Shown here: in pieces, positions 13,954-22,814 of the stretch
Numbering within the stretch: the first letter of the stretch is position 1
How the letters are laid out: each line of letters begins with the position of its first letter
Notes under the pieces: generated by a model
The model's database searches: none
What the model saw: only the letters and a program-made list of their open reading frames with translations
What the model was told of the DNA's origin: nothing
Origin: an uncultured Phascolarctobacterium sp.
GTDB lineage: Bacteria; Bacillota; Negativicutes; Acidaminococcales; Acidaminococcaceae
NCBI GenBank assembly: GCA_900757795.1
Contig: CAAEPE010000012.1
Span: forward strand, 1-33,582
Direction of reading: 5' to 3'
Length of the DNA: 33,582 bases
Position numbers and translations under genes: made by a program

Positions 13954-15219
13954 TTAAAAGCTCATAATACCAAAGGCTTCCAACAGCAGCATAATGTTCA
14001 AGACAATAACAATAACGCCAATAACACCTAAAACAATTTTTAAGCGCGTCGAATTAGCAAACTTACCCATAACCTTTTTCGATGAGGTTAAGTAAATCAG
14101 CAGTCCGATAGTCCAAGGCAGCTGCACACTTAAAGCCATTTGTGAATAAATCAAGCCATTGAACGGGTCGTCAATAAAAAGAATAATTAAAACTGCCAGC
14201 CAGTAAGTCAACAGCACGCCATGCCAAGAGTGGGGATCCTTAACGTCATAGCCCTCGCCAAAAATACCCGCATACACGCTGGCACCAGCCATACCCGCCG
14301 TGGCTGTTGAAGAAATGCCCGCAAAAAGCAACGCTACGGCAAATAAAACTGCAGCGCTATTGCCTAAAAGCGGCTTTAACAAATCTACGGCCTGCGCCAA
14401 ATCATCAACCTTAACCTTGTTGGCAAAAAATACTGCCGCAGCTACTAAAATCATAGCACTGTTAATCGCCCAGCCAATACTCATGGATAGCAGCGTATCA
14501 AGAAATTCGTAATTGAGCTGCTTTTTTATGATTGCTTCGTCCTCCAAATTCCAGTGACGGCTTTGTATAACTTCGGAATGTAAAAACAAATTATGAGGCA
14601 TTACTACCGCACCTAAAACGCTCATAATAACCAGCAGGGAGCCATGAGGAATGCTTGGCGTTACCCAGCCTTTAGCGGCAGCTCCCCAATCAAGCGGCAC
14701 CATAATAATTTCTGCCAAAAAAGATAGACCGATAATAGAAACGAAGCCAATAATAATTTTTTCCAATTTGCTGTAAGAATTAGAGCGCAACAGCCAAGAG
14801 CACAGCGCCGCCATTAAAATGCTGCCCAGCCACAGAGGTATTCCGAAAAGCAGCTCTAAAGCAATAGCGCCGCCTAAAATTTCCGCCAGCGAGGTAGCGA
14901 TAGAAGCCATAACTGCTGAAAGCAAAATTGGCACAGAAGCCCATTTAGGCAAATATTTCGTAGCCGCCTCCGACAGACACAAGCCGGAAGCGATGCCCAA
15001 ATGTGCCGCATTATGCTGCAAAACAATCAGCATAATCGTCGATAAAGTAACCATCCATAACAGCAGATAGCCGTAATCCGCACCGGCAGCCAAATTGGAT
15101 GCCCAGTTGCCGGGGTCGATAAAGCCTACGGTAATTAGTAGGCCGGGACCAATATAACGCAAAATCTCTTCTGCTCTGCTGTTAGGCTTATGTTTTTCCT
15201 GATAATGTTTTAAATCCAT
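13954..15219 (-). CDS. mntH: Nramp-family divalent metal transporter
   Basis: 421 residues with 11 hydrophobic segments. The metal site is intact: DPGN at 35-38 (FIDPGNWASN) in TM1 and MPHN at 207-210 (VVMPHNLFLHSEVIQSR) in TM6. The MPHN-LFLHS version is the one found in clostridial-type members. These carriers import Mn2+ and Fe2+ with protons. The gene follows the GNAT gene by 43 nt on the same strand. A 17-bp palindrome at 15253-15269 lies between them and could be a metal-regulator site. GAGGTAAAATT precedes the ATG at 15219. Confidence 0.93.
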   Translation of the reverse strand: MDLKHYQEKHKPNSRAEEILRYIGPGLLITVGFIDPGNWASNLAAGADYGYLLLWMVTLSTIMLIVLQHNAAHLGIASGLCLSEAATKYLPKWASVPILLSAVMASIATSLAEILGGAIALELLFGIPLWLGSILMAALCSWLLRSNSYSKLEKIIIGFVSIIGLSFLAEIIMVPLDWGAAAKGWVTPSIPHGSLLVIMSVLGAVVMPHNLFLHSEVIQSRHWNLEDEAIIKKQLNYEFLDTLLSMSIGWAINSAMILVAAAVFFANKVKVDDLAQAVDLLKPLLGNSAAVLFAVALLFAGISSTATAGMAGASVYAGIFGEGYDVKDPHSWHGVLLTYWLAVLIILFIDDPFNGLIYSQMALSVQLPWTIGLLIYLTSSKKVMGKFANSTRLKIVLGVIGVIVIVLNIMLLLEAFGIMSF

Positions 15220-15252
15220 AATTTTACCTCAAATGAAAGACCTATACACAAT

Positions 15253-15269
15253 GTTATAAAAATTATAAC
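15253..15269. promoter_or_regulatory. Palindrome upstream of mntH
   Basis: GTTATAA-AAA-TTATAAC, perfect 7-bp arms, spanning the GNAT stop codon and lying 34 bp ahead of the Nramp start. It could be an operator or a weak hairpin. Confidence 0.4.
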
Positions 15270-15886
15270 TTCAGCTTTGCCATGTTTGCACCGGCCTGCT
15301 GCAAAATTTTTTCCACCTCTACCTGCGGAATTTCATGCCAGCTAATAATATTTTGGGGATTGGGCCGGCAAGGCTGCAAAATTTTTTCCAGCCACACTGT
15401 ATCCAGCCATTGCTGATTTTTATAACCTGAATAATGAAAGGTGCCAATCAATTTATAACCCAAAGCTTCGTGCATTTTTATACTGTGCTCGTTTCCCAGC
15501 GTAATGCAGGAATAAGCCATAGTAACGCCTTGCAGGCAGAGAATTCTTTCCATAGCCTCGTACAGCACGCGCCCCAAGCCCTTGCCCTGACCTGTGGGAG
15601 CAAGATAAATTGTTACCTCCACCGCCCACTGATAGGCTAAGCGCTCACGGTAAGGATGGCAATAAACATAGCCAAGAATTTTTCCGTCCTGTTCGGCAAC
15701 TAAATAAGGAAATTTTGCAGAAATATCTATAATTCTTTGACGAAATTCTTCTAAGCTAGGCGCCACTAATTCAAAAGAAACATTACTTACGGAGCTATCC
15801 TTACTTATTACAAAAGGAGTATAAATTTCCAGCAGCTGCTCTGCATCAGCAGGCACGGCAGTTCTCACACATATTTTTTCATTCAT
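15263..15886 (-). CDS. GNAT-family N-acetyltransferase, PAT/Bar-like
   Basis: 207 residues. The fold signals are VRTAVPADAEQLLEIYTPFV at the start, FPYLVAEQDGKILGYVY (beta4), the acetyl-CoA loop GQGKGLGRVLYEAME, and LGNEHSIKMHEALGYKLIGTF. The order and the IYTPFV element resemble the phosphinothricin/methionine sulfoximine acetyltransferase subgroup, but substrates vary widely in it. About 35 residues beyond the core (from LQPCRPNPQNIISWHEIP) extend the C-terminus, ending in a short helix. The ATG overlaps the last 8 nt of the DUF4127 gene, so the two are translationally coupled and probably work in one process that I cannot name. Confidence 0.88.
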   Translation of the reverse strand: MNEKICVRTAVPADAEQLLEIYTPFVISKDSSVSNVSFELVAPSLEEFRQRIIDISAKFPYLVAEQDGKILGYVYCHPYRERLAYQWAVEVTIYLAPTGQGKGLGRVLYEAMERILCLQGVTMAYSCITLGNEHSIKMHEALGYKLIGTFHYSGYKNQQWLDTVWLEKILQPCRPNPQNIISWHEIPQVEVEKILQQAGANMAKLKL

Positions 15887-17435
15887 TAACTTTAGTCACC
15901 TTCACTTCAAACATTCTTTTCCATGGCAAAGTAAACTGATATTTTTCTGCCGCTGCTTGCAAATACGGTGCGCTAATTTCATTTATTTCCCGGGTAATAA
16001 ATTTTTCTGCTGCCGCGCATTGCTCTGCATTAAGACCGCTGTTAGGCCAATAATTGGGCCAAATTAACTTGGTGTAGGTAATCATACGCGCGTTAGCTTG
16101 ATATGCCCAATCGTCAAGATAACGCTGCTCCAACAAATTTTTTTTAGAGCCGTCAGCATAATCCCTACTTAAAAGTCCCTGCGCCAAGGCAAAGCCCAAG
16201 CTATTGCCTGCCGTATTCCAACCGCCGTAAGCAGCCAAATTATATGCCAAATTATTTTCAAACAAGCCTTTAACTAAGGCGTTGTCTGCACCGTTGCCAT
16301 ATTTAACATCAGCCAAAGCAACAGGTTGATTTTGTGCAATACGCTCTATCTTACGCATAAAATTTTTCGTTTCCGGCGTTATAACGCCATTATTGGCAGC
16401 ACTGCCAGCCTCTAAGGTTACGCCGTTTTTCGGGGTGTTTACTGCTAAAACCAAATCTGCATGACGGCGCAATCGCACCGGAAATGCACCTGCCGCATAA
16501 ATGTGCTGCTTAGCACTGTCAGCTACCGTATTATCCTCGTAAGACGGCACTGTTGCTCCGCCAACTCCCGCAGAATAAGTAACATTTACTAGGGGCAGCT
16601 TATACTGCAAGCGATTAGCGGCGCGGCTCAATAACACCAAGCCTAATTGGTCAGCACCGGCGAAGAAGCGAATTCGCTCCTTGGGCAGCTCTCTGACTAA
16701 AATATCCATGCTGCGCGCTTCACGATGAGCCTGTGAAAATTCTGCCGTATCATCGCGGCCAATCAGCAGATAATCAAAATCGCCGCTTTCTACTCCGTGC
16801 AGCAAAAGCTCCGTCGCCATAATATTGTGCGCACGACGGTTATACAAATCAGCCTGAATTTCTAAAGGCAACTCTGCCCGCAAATCTGCCAGCTCTTTAA
16901 TTTCTCGGCGTTTAATAGCTTTCAGCTCCAGCTTATCCTCCAGCTCGCCTAAGCGGAAAATTTTCTGCCCCCATTCCTTATAATATTCCGGCTCCACAGG
17001 CGCGCTGCTGGCTTTAGGCGAGCGCATAATCGTGGTGAAAATATAAATATTTTTATCGCCATAATTACTCTTTAAAGCTACCAAGCGCTCCGCTCTTTTT
17101 TGCAAAACCTCCAAAGGAATTGTATGGGTGCGGCTGGCAACCAAGCCACCGTATAGCAAAGCATCAGACGAAGCCACTACGGCAACAGAATTTTTCACAT
17201 TAGCCTCCAGCCACGCAAACAGGTGCTCCGGCTCGCCCATATTTTTTTCGTTGGCAATATATGCCGACGGCGGGGTTTGCACATCCCAGCCTGCCGCCTG
17301 CATAGTCTGCACCGTATAATCCAGACAGACAGGCCTGTTATCCATTGGTATATATAAAATTGTTCCTTTAGCCGCCCACGCCGTTTGACACAGCAAAAGC
17401 AACATGAAAAAGAAAAATCTGCGTAATGCTCGCAT
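15879..17435 (-). CDS. Secreted DUF4127 family protein
   Basis: 518 residues with an N-terminal Sec signal (ALRRFFFFMLLLLCQTAWAA), so it acts outside the cytoplasmic membrane. The mature start TILYIPMDNRPVCLDYTVQTMQAAGWDV is the DUF4127 signature. Further conserved blocks are SSDALLYGGLVASRTH, TIMRSPKASSAPVEPEYY, LLIGRDDTAEFSQAHREA and FFAGADQLGLVLLSRAANR. Conserved acidic and Arg/His residues suggest an enzyme, possibly acting on envelope sugars, but no activity is established for the family. It overlaps the GNAT gene by 8 nt. GAGGTGAAG precedes the ATG. Confidence 0.9.
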   Translation of the reverse strand: MRALRRFFFFMLLLLCQTAWAAKGTILYIPMDNRPVCLDYTVQTMQAAGWDVQTPPSAYIANEKNMGEPEHLFAWLEANVKNSVAVVASSDALLYGGLVASRTHTIPLEVLQKRAERLVALKSNYGDKNIYIFTTIMRSPKASSAPVEPEYYKEWGQKIFRLGELEDKLELKAIKRREIKELADLRAELPLEIQADLYNRRAHNIMATELLLHGVESGDFDYLLIGRDDTAEFSQAHREARSMDILVRELPKERIRFFAGADQLGLVLLSRAANRLQYKLPLVNVTYSAGVGGATVPSYEDNTVADSAKQHIYAAGAFPVRLRRHADLVLAVNTPKNGVTLEAGSAANNGVITPETKNFMRKIERIAQNQPVALADVKYGNGADNALVKGLFENNLAYNLAAYGGWNTAGNSLGFALAQGLLSRDYADGSKKNLLEQRYLDDWAYQANARMITYTKLIWPNYWPNSGLNAEQCAAAEKFITREINEISAPYLQAAAEKYQFTLPWKRMFEVKVTKVNE

Positions 17436-17540
17436 GATGCTTCACCTCTACATAAAATGTTTTGCTATATATATTTCGCCAGCCAAGAATTTTTTCCTCT
17501 ATACTTTAAGCAAGGTTAAAGAAAAATCACAAACAAACTA

Positions 17541-17582
17541 CAAAAAAGACATTCCCCCTGCTAAGCACAGGAGAAATGTCTA
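17541..17582 (-). terminator. Terminator of ABC transporter 2
   Basis: Minus strand: 12-bp stem ACATTTCTCCTG / CAGGGGGAATGT with wobbles, 7-nt loop, T6 tail, 9 nt after the ATPase stop. Confidence 0.85.
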
Positions 17583-17590
17583 TATACGAA

Positions 17591-18334
17591 CTAATTATTT
17601 TGGAAACGAGATAAAAAGTCGCGGGTTCTTTGATTTTTCGGGCTGCCAAAAATCTGCTCCGGCGTGCCTTCTTCGGCAATAACGCCTTGGTCGATAAAAA
17701 TTACGCGGTTAGAAACATCACGGGCAAAAGCCATTTCGTGAGTGACAATTACCATGGTTAAACCTTCCTTAGCCAAATCGCGGATAACGCGCAAAACCTC
17801 GCCAACCATTTCCGGGTCCAGGGCGCTGGTGGGCTCGTCCATCAGCAGCACCTCAGGCTCCAACGCCAAAGCGCGGGCAATGGCTACGCGCTGCTTTTGA
17901 CCGCCGCTGAGCTGATGGGGTTTTGCATTAACATAGCTGTCCATGCCAACGTGCTTCAAATATTTTAAAGCCGTCGCTTTTGCTTCGTCTTTATTTTTGC
18001 CTAAAACCTTTACCTGACCTACCATGCAGTTTTCTAAAACTGTCATATTGTTAAATAGGTTAAAGGATTGGAAAACCATGCCAACCTTCGTGCGAAACAA
18101 GGTAAGCTTTTTGAAAGCCTCCATAACATTTTGGCCACGGTATTCAATATGGCCGCCTGTAGGATGCTCCAAAAAATTAACACAGCGAATCAGCGTAGAT
18201 TTGCCGCTGCCACTGGGGCCGATAACGCAGACTACATCGCCGCGGTGAATATCAAAGCTAATCCCACGCAAAATCTCTCGCTCACCAAAAGATTTTTGCA
18301 GATCGCAGACAGAAACCAATAATTCTTTATCCAT
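17591..18334 (-). CDS. Polar amino acid ABC transporter, ATP-binding protein
   Basis: 247 residues, complete GlnQ-type ATPase: Walker A GPSGSGKST (about 38-46), Q-loop MVFQSFNLFNNMTVLEN, signature LSGGQKQR, Walker B VLLMDEPTSALD, H-loop VIVTHEMAFARDVSNRV. It drives the permease encoded 3 nt upstream. The tail ends in the usual PEQIFGSPKNQRTRDFLSRF block. Last gene of the three-gene operon. Confidence 0.95.
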   Translation of the reverse strand: MDKELLVSVCDLQKSFGEREILRGISFDIHRGDVVCVIGPSGSGKSTLIRCVNFLEHPTGGHIEYRGQNVMEAFKKLTLFRTKVGMVFQSFNLFNNMTVLENCMVGQVKVLGKNKDEAKATALKYLKHVGMDSYVNAKPHQLSGGQKQRVAIARALALEPEVLLMDEPTSALDPEMVGEVLRVIRDLAKEGLTMVIVTHEMAFARDVSNRVIFIDQGVIAEEGTPEQIFGSPKNQRTRDFLSRFQNN

Positions 18335-18337
18335 AAT

Positions 18338-19132
18338 TTAGTACCGTCCTTTCTGCTTTTTCGTAGGCAGGGGCACAGCGCCGCAAGGATCCATCATGGG
18401 ATCGTAAGTCACCAGCTGATAATCCTTGGGACCGTCCATTTTGCTTTCTACCCAACGCAGCAGGCGGGAAGCAGTAAAGGTCATAATAAAATATACCACG
18501 CAGGTGATAAAAAAGATTTCAAAATATTTGTAATAAACGCCGGCCGCAGATTTAGAAGCAAAATACAGCTCGGTTACAGAAATAACGTTCAAAACAGAGG
18601 TATCCTTAATATTGATGATAAGATTGTTACCTAACTGCGGCATAACGTTACGCAGAGCCTGGGGCAGAATTACGCACCGCATAGTCTGAAAATGATCCAT
18701 ACCAATAGCAATAGCAGCTTCCTTTTGACCTAAATCAACGGATTCGATACCGCCGCGCACGGTTTCCGCCATGTAAGCGCCAGTGTTGATGGAAACAACA
18801 AAAAAGCCTGCGAACATAGGCGACATATCAATATTAAACAAGCTCATGGCGCCGTAGTAAACCACCATAGCCTGTACAATCATAGGTGTGCCGCGGAAAA
18901 TTTCTACATAAGCGTCTAAAACTCGCTGCAAACAGCGCACGAAAATTTTTTTCGCAGCGCTGTCGTTATCCTCTAAGGGAATAGTTTGGATAACGCCTAC
19001 CACTAAACCTATCAAGCAGCCGATAAAAGTACCGACCAAAGCCAAAAGCAAGGTTACGCCTGCGCCCTTAAGCAGAACGGAACCATACTTATCCATGAGG
19101 AAGAATACCCAACCAAAAAATGTAGTTGGCAT
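18338..19132 (-). CDS. Polar amino acid ABC transporter, permease
   Basis: 264 residues, longer than usual because of a charged insert after TM1 (IQTIPLEDNDSAAKKIFVR) and a 30-residue hydrophilic tail (DGPKDYQLVTYDPMMDPCGAVPLP). Core blocks are intact: EIFRGTPMIVQAMVVYYGAM, AYMAETVRGGIESVDLGQKEAAIAIGMD (EAA loop) and VILPQALRNVMPQLGNNLIINIKDTSVL. It forms the membrane channel for the binding protein encoded upstream. A terminator-like hairpin separates it from that gene. Confidence 0.93.
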   Translation of the reverse strand: MPTTFFGWVFFLMDKYGSVLLKGAGVTLLLALVGTFIGCLIGLVVGVIQTIPLEDNDSAAKKIFVRCLQRVLDAYVEIFRGTPMIVQAMVVYYGAMSLFNIDMSPMFAGFFVVSINTGAYMAETVRGGIESVDLGQKEAAIAIGMDHFQTMRCVILPQALRNVMPQLGNNLIINIKDTSVLNVISVTELYFASKSAAGVYYKYFEIFFITCVVYFIMTFTASRLLRWVESKMDGPKDYQLVTYDPMMDPCGAVPLPTKKQKGRY

Positions 19133-19178
19133 ATGTACACCACCTTAATTTTTTCTCAAAGCATAAATCATCTTACGC

Positions 19179-19207
19179 AAAAATGGGGCGACAAAACCGC
19201 CGCCCCA
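19179..19207 (-). terminator. Intercistronic attenuator/terminator
   Basis: Minus strand: 7-bp GC-rich stem TGGGGCG / CGCCCCA, 10-nt loop, then T5. Between the binding-protein and permease genes of one operon it probably reduces transcription of the membrane parts or stabilises the upstream message. Confidence 0.7.
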
Positions 19208-19219
19208 AAAATAAACATA

Positions 19220-20065
19220 TTATTTTGCTAAAGGTTGTTTTTTAATAGCTTCGTCCATAATTTTATTGAAGTCAGCCTCGGTCATGCCGCCTAAAACCTT
19301 ATTCATAGCGTCAGTTAATTCTTTATTGCCTTTTTTAACAGCAATACCAATTTCTACGTCCTCGCGGGAGGTTTTAAAGCCCTGACCTTCGGGGAATTCA
19401 ACCATTGCCAATTCCGGATTTGCAAAAGCGGCAGCCTTAGCAGTCGGAATATCGGTAACAATAAGATTGCATTTGCCGGATTTCAAAGCTACGATCATGC
19501 CGGGAACATTGTCAATAGCAGGCAGCTTTTTAACGTCAGGAACTTGGTCGATTTGATCGTACCAAATGGTATTCAGCTGAGAAGTAGCAACGGAACCTTT
19601 GAGGTCAGCAACGCTTTTAGCATTAGCTTGCGGAGAATCTTTTTTAACCAAAGCTACAACAGTTGCATAATAGTAAGGTTTGGTAAAATCAACGGTTTCT
19701 TTGCGTTTGGAAGTAATGGACATGCCGGCAATAGCTGCGTCAATTTTGCCGCTGACAACTGCAGGAGCCAAGCCATCCCATTCAATTTTGTGAATTTCCA
19801 GAGTTGCACCCATGGAATCAGCCAATTTTTTAGCAATCATAACGTCGTAGCCATAAGCATATTCACCGGAGCCGACAATTTTTACAGCACCGCCGTCAGC
19901 AGAGGTTTGGGACCAGTTGTAGGGAGCATAAGCACATTCCATGCCAACCTTCAAAACCTTTTTGGATTCAGCCTTTTTATCGCTGCCGCCGCAGCCGGCC
20001 ATAATTGCCATAGCTGCAACCATCATGCAGCACAAAGCGATTTTCGCATATTTCTTCAAATTCAT
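19220..20065 (-). CDS. Polar amino acid ABC transporter, substrate-binding lipoprotein
   Basis: 281 residues from the ATG at 20065; a GTG at 20074 is too close to the AAAGG ribosome site. The signal is MNLKKYAKIALCCMMVAAMA with lipobox MAGC, so it is anchored on the outer face of the cytoplasmic membrane. Family 3 binding-protein blocks follow: KVGMECAYAPYNWSQ, GYDVMIAKKLADSMGATLEIHKIEWDGLAPAVVSGKIDAAIAGMSITSKRKETVDFTKPYYY and VATSQLNTIWYDQI. The G-M-S-x-T-x-x-R segment places the ligand carboxylate-binding Arg. Substrate unknown; an arginine/lysine/opine-type or polar amino acid is likely. Confidence 0.93.
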   Translation of the reverse strand: MNLKKYAKIALCCMMVAAMAIMAGCGGSDKKAESKKVLKVGMECAYAPYNWSQTSADGGAVKIVGSGEYAYGYDVMIAKKLADSMGATLEIHKIEWDGLAPAVVSGKIDAAIAGMSITSKRKETVDFTKPYYYATVVALVKKDSPQANAKSVADLKGSVATSQLNTIWYDQIDQVPDVKKLPAIDNVPGMIVALKSGKCNLIVTDIPTAKAAAFANPELAMVEFPEGQGFKTSREDVEIGIAVKKGNKELTDAMNKVLGGMTEADFNKIMDEAIKKQPLAK

Positions 20066-20118
20066 AATACACACACCTTTCCTTATCTACAATGGAATAA
20101 TTCTCGTAAATTACTATT

Positions 20119-20147
20119 ACTTTACTATATAATTGTAAAAATTGCAA
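20119..20147 (-). promoter_or_regulatory. Promoter of ABC transporter 2
   Basis: Minus strand: -35 TTGCAA (20142-20147), 17-nt spacer, -10 TAAAGT (20119-20124). ATGTATACAT at 20167-20176 lies 19 bp upstream of the -35, the same palindrome as upstream of the SLH gene promoter. Confidence 0.55.
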
Positions 20148-20220
20148 GCCGAAAAAAGAATAAATAATGTATACATGTAAAGCACGTTGCGTTTTTCGGC
20201 TCATATAGTGCTTGACGCGT

Positions 20221-20260
20221 AAAAAATACCGCCGCTCAAAAAAGCGACGGTAAATTTTTT
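20221..20260. terminator. Terminator of clpB
   Basis: 10-bp stem TACCGCCGCT / AGCGACGGTA with one mismatch, flanked by A6 and T6, so usable on both strands; on the minus strand it follows the clpB stop. Confidence 0.8.
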
Positions 20261-20270
20261 ATCTTGATGT

Positions 20271-22814
20271 TTATTTTACTACGACATCCACAGCGCCGTT
20301 ACGCAGCACAACCTGCGCATGGTCGCCGTTTTTGATTTCGCCTGCCACAATTTTGCGGCCAAGAATATTTTCTACAGTGTGTACAATTAACCGTTTCAAA
20401 GGTCTTGCGCCAAAGGCAGGGTCAAAACCGGCCTGCGCCAAAAATTCTATAGCGTCCTCGTCGGCGTCCAAGGTCAGCTCTAATTGCTTATTAAGGCGCT
20501 CGCTAAGTTCGTGCAGCACCAGTTTCACAATATCCTTAATCTGTTCGGCACCCAAAGGCTTAAAGACTACAATATCGTCCACGCGGTTCAAAAATTCCGG
20601 ACGGAAGAAATTCATCAGCATCTGCTGTACTTTTTCTCTGTCCATAACGCCTTGATTTTTCATAATCTCGCTGCTGCCTAAATTGCTGGTCATAATAATC
20701 AGTGTATTTTTAAAATCTACGCTGCGGCCTTGGCCATCAGTCAAGCGTCCGTCATCCAAAACCTGCAGCAGTACGTTAAAGACATCGGCGTGAGCCTTTT
20801 CAATTTCGTCCAACAAAATTACGCTGTAAGGATGGCGGCGCACAGCTTCTGTTAATTGTCCGCCCTCGTCATAGCCAACATATCCCGGAGGCGCGCCAAT
20901 CAAACGGGAAACAGTGTGCTTCTCCATATATTCGCTCATATCAATGCGCACCATATTGCGCTCATCGTCAAACAAAACTTCTGCCAAGGTCTTTGCCAGT
21001 TCTGTTTTGCCGACGCCGGTAGGCCCAAGGAAAATAAAGGAGCCAATAGGACGGTTAGGATCCTTAATGCCTGCGCGGGCGCGAACCACAGCCTCGCTGA
21101 CAGTTTTCACAGCCTCGTCCTGACCAACAACGCGCTGATGCAAAATTTCTTCCAAATGAATCAATTTTTCGCGCTCGCCGCTACCCAAACGGGAAACTGG
21201 AATGCCTGTCCAGGTGCTGACAACCTTAGCGATATCCTCCTCGTCAACCTCTTCTTTCAAAAGTACATTATCGTTACCGTTTTCATCTTTAGCAGACAAG
21301 GTGCTTAACTCTTTTTGCAAAGCAGGCAGACGTCCGTATTTAAGCTCTGCCAGCTTGTTCAAATCGTAATCGCGTTCGGCTTGCTCCATCTGCTGTTTAA
21401 CGGTGTCAATTTCTTTTTTCACCTCGCGCACGCGGGCGATAGCGGCTTTTTCGGCATCCCAGCGCTTAACCAGCTCATCGTTAGCCTGGCGCAGCTTGTT
21501 AAGCTCTTCATTTAATTTTGCCAAACGCTCCTTAGAAGCGTCGTCATCCTCCTTACCCAAAGCCTGCGCTTCAATTTCCAGCTGCAAAATACGACGCTTG
21601 CTCTCATCCAGCTCCGTGGGCAGAGAATCAATTTCTGTACGCAGACGCGCAGCAGCCTCGTCAACTAAGTCGATAGCTTTATCGGGCAGAAAACGGTCGT
21701 TAATATAACGGTCGGACAAAACGGCGGCGGCAACCAAAGCGGCGTCCTTAATTCTTACGCCGTGATGCACTTCGTAACGCTCGCGCAAACCGCGCAGAAT
21801 GGAAATAGTATCCTCGACGCCCGGCTCTTTAACCATTACAGGCTGGAAGCGACGTTCCAAAGCGCTGTCCTTTTCAATATATTTACGATATTCGTTTAAA
21901 GTAGTAGCGCCAATGCAGCGCAGCTCGCCGCGAGCCAGCATGGGTTTTAAAATATTGCCGGCGTCCATAGCGCCTTCGGCAGCACCTGCTCCCACAACAG
22001 TGTGCAGCTCGTCGATAAACATAATAATTTGACCGGCGCTGTCAGACACAGCCTTGAGCACCTTTTTCAAACGCTCCTCAAACTCACCGCGATATTTTGC
22101 GCCTGCAACCAACGCCGCCAAATCCAGCGCATATAAGGTTTTATTTTTTAAGCTTTCAGGCACGTCGCCTGCCACAATACGTCTTGCCAAGCCTTCGGCA
22201 ATAGCAGTTTTGCCAACGCCAGGCTCGCCAATAAGCACAGGATTGTTTTTCTTGCGGCGGCTCAAAATCTCTACTACGCGGCGAATTTCTTCGTCACGGC
22301 CGATAACAGGATCTAATTTTCCCTCTTTAGCCTTAGCTGTCAAATCCTGACCAAATTTTTCCAAGGTCTTTTTAGTTTCTTCGTCGGCAGCAGTATTTTG
22401 GTACTGCATGTAAGCGGCTTCTACTTTTTTTCTGTCAATGCCGTATTTCCTCATTAAAGCAACAACATCGCTGTCGCCGTCGCTGGCCATGGTTGCCGCC
22501 ATATCGCCAACGGTGATTTCACCCTTAGCATTTTGGTTGAGCAACGCCATTACGCGGGCAAAGCCTGTACCCATCATCAGCTGGCGGTCCTGACCTTTTA
22601 CGCCGGGAATTTTTTCCACCAAAGCTTTGGCTTCTTTAGTAAAAGCTGCTTCGTCAATATGCAGGCTTTGCAGCAGATATTTAAAAAAGCCTTCGCTGCC
22701 GCACAGCGCCGCCAAAACGTGCGCCGTAGTCAGCTCCTGATGATAGTGCATCACAGCCTGCTGCTGCGCTGCTTCCAATATAGCCTTTAATTCTTCGCTG
22801 TAATTTTCATTCAT
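20271..22814 (-). CDS. clpB: ClpB disaggregase
   Basis: 847 residues from the ATG at 22814, which has GAGGAGG upstream; the extra frame to 22847 is leader. Layout: double Clp-N repeat (1-140), first AAA+ domain with Walker A GEPGVGKT (196-203) and Walker B IMFIDELHTVVGAG, the coiled-coil M domain (about 400-520, a long run of charged heptads), second AAA+ domain with GPTGVGKT and VILLDEIEKAHADV, and the C-terminal D2 small domain. It has the M domain and no ClpP-binding loop motif that I can see, which marks it as ClpB rather than ClpC/A. It pulls proteins out of aggregates together with DnaK. Monocistronic with a structured leader. Confidence 0.97.
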   Translation of the reverse strand: MNENYSEELKAILEAAQQQAVMHYHQELTTAHVLAALCGSEGFFKYLLQSLHIDEAAFTKEAKALVEKIPGVKGQDRQLMMGTGFARVMALLNQNAKGEITVGDMAATMASDGDSDVVALMRKYGIDRKKVEAAYMQYQNTAADEETKKTLEKFGQDLTAKAKEGKLDPVIGRDEEIRRVVEILSRRKKNNPVLIGEPGVGKTAIAEGLARRIVAGDVPESLKNKTLYALDLAALVAGAKYRGEFEERLKKVLKAVSDSAGQIIMFIDELHTVVGAGAAEGAMDAGNILKPMLARGELRCIGATTLNEYRKYIEKDSALERRFQPVMVKEPGVEDTISILRGLRERYEVHHGVRIKDAALVAAAVLSDRYINDRFLPDKAIDLVDEAAARLRTEIDSLPTELDESKRRILQLEIEAQALGKEDDDASKERLAKLNEELNKLRQANDELVKRWDAEKAAIARVREVKKEIDTVKQQMEQAERDYDLNKLAELKYGRLPALQKELSTLSAKDENGNDNVLLKEEVDEEDIAKVVSTWTGIPVSRLGSGEREKLIHLEEILHQRVVGQDEAVKTVSEAVVRARAGIKDPNRPIGSFIFLGPTGVGKTELAKTLAEVLFDDERNMVRIDMSEYMEKHTVSRLIGAPPGYVGYDEGGQLTEAVRRHPYSVILLDEIEKAHADVFNVLLQVLDDGRLTDGQGRSVDFKNTLIIMTSNLGSSEIMKNQGVMDREKVQQMLMNFFRPEFLNRVDDIVVFKPLGAEQIKDIVKLVLHELSERLNKQLELTLDADEDAIEFLAQAGFDPAFGARPLKRLIVHTVENILGRKIVAGEIKNGDHAQVVLRNGAVDVVVK

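Noticed and set aside
19544..20167. 207-residue plus-strand frame opposite the ABC transporter 2 binding protein
   Set aside because: It lies antisense to a clear lipoprotein gene, has no ribosome site, and its length follows from the codon use of the sense gene.
20148..20212. GCCGAAAAA / TTTTTCGGC inverted repeat as a terminator
   Set aside because: The loop is long and no T-run follows on either strand; it lies upstream of a promoter, and a normal clpB terminator is present at 20221-20260.
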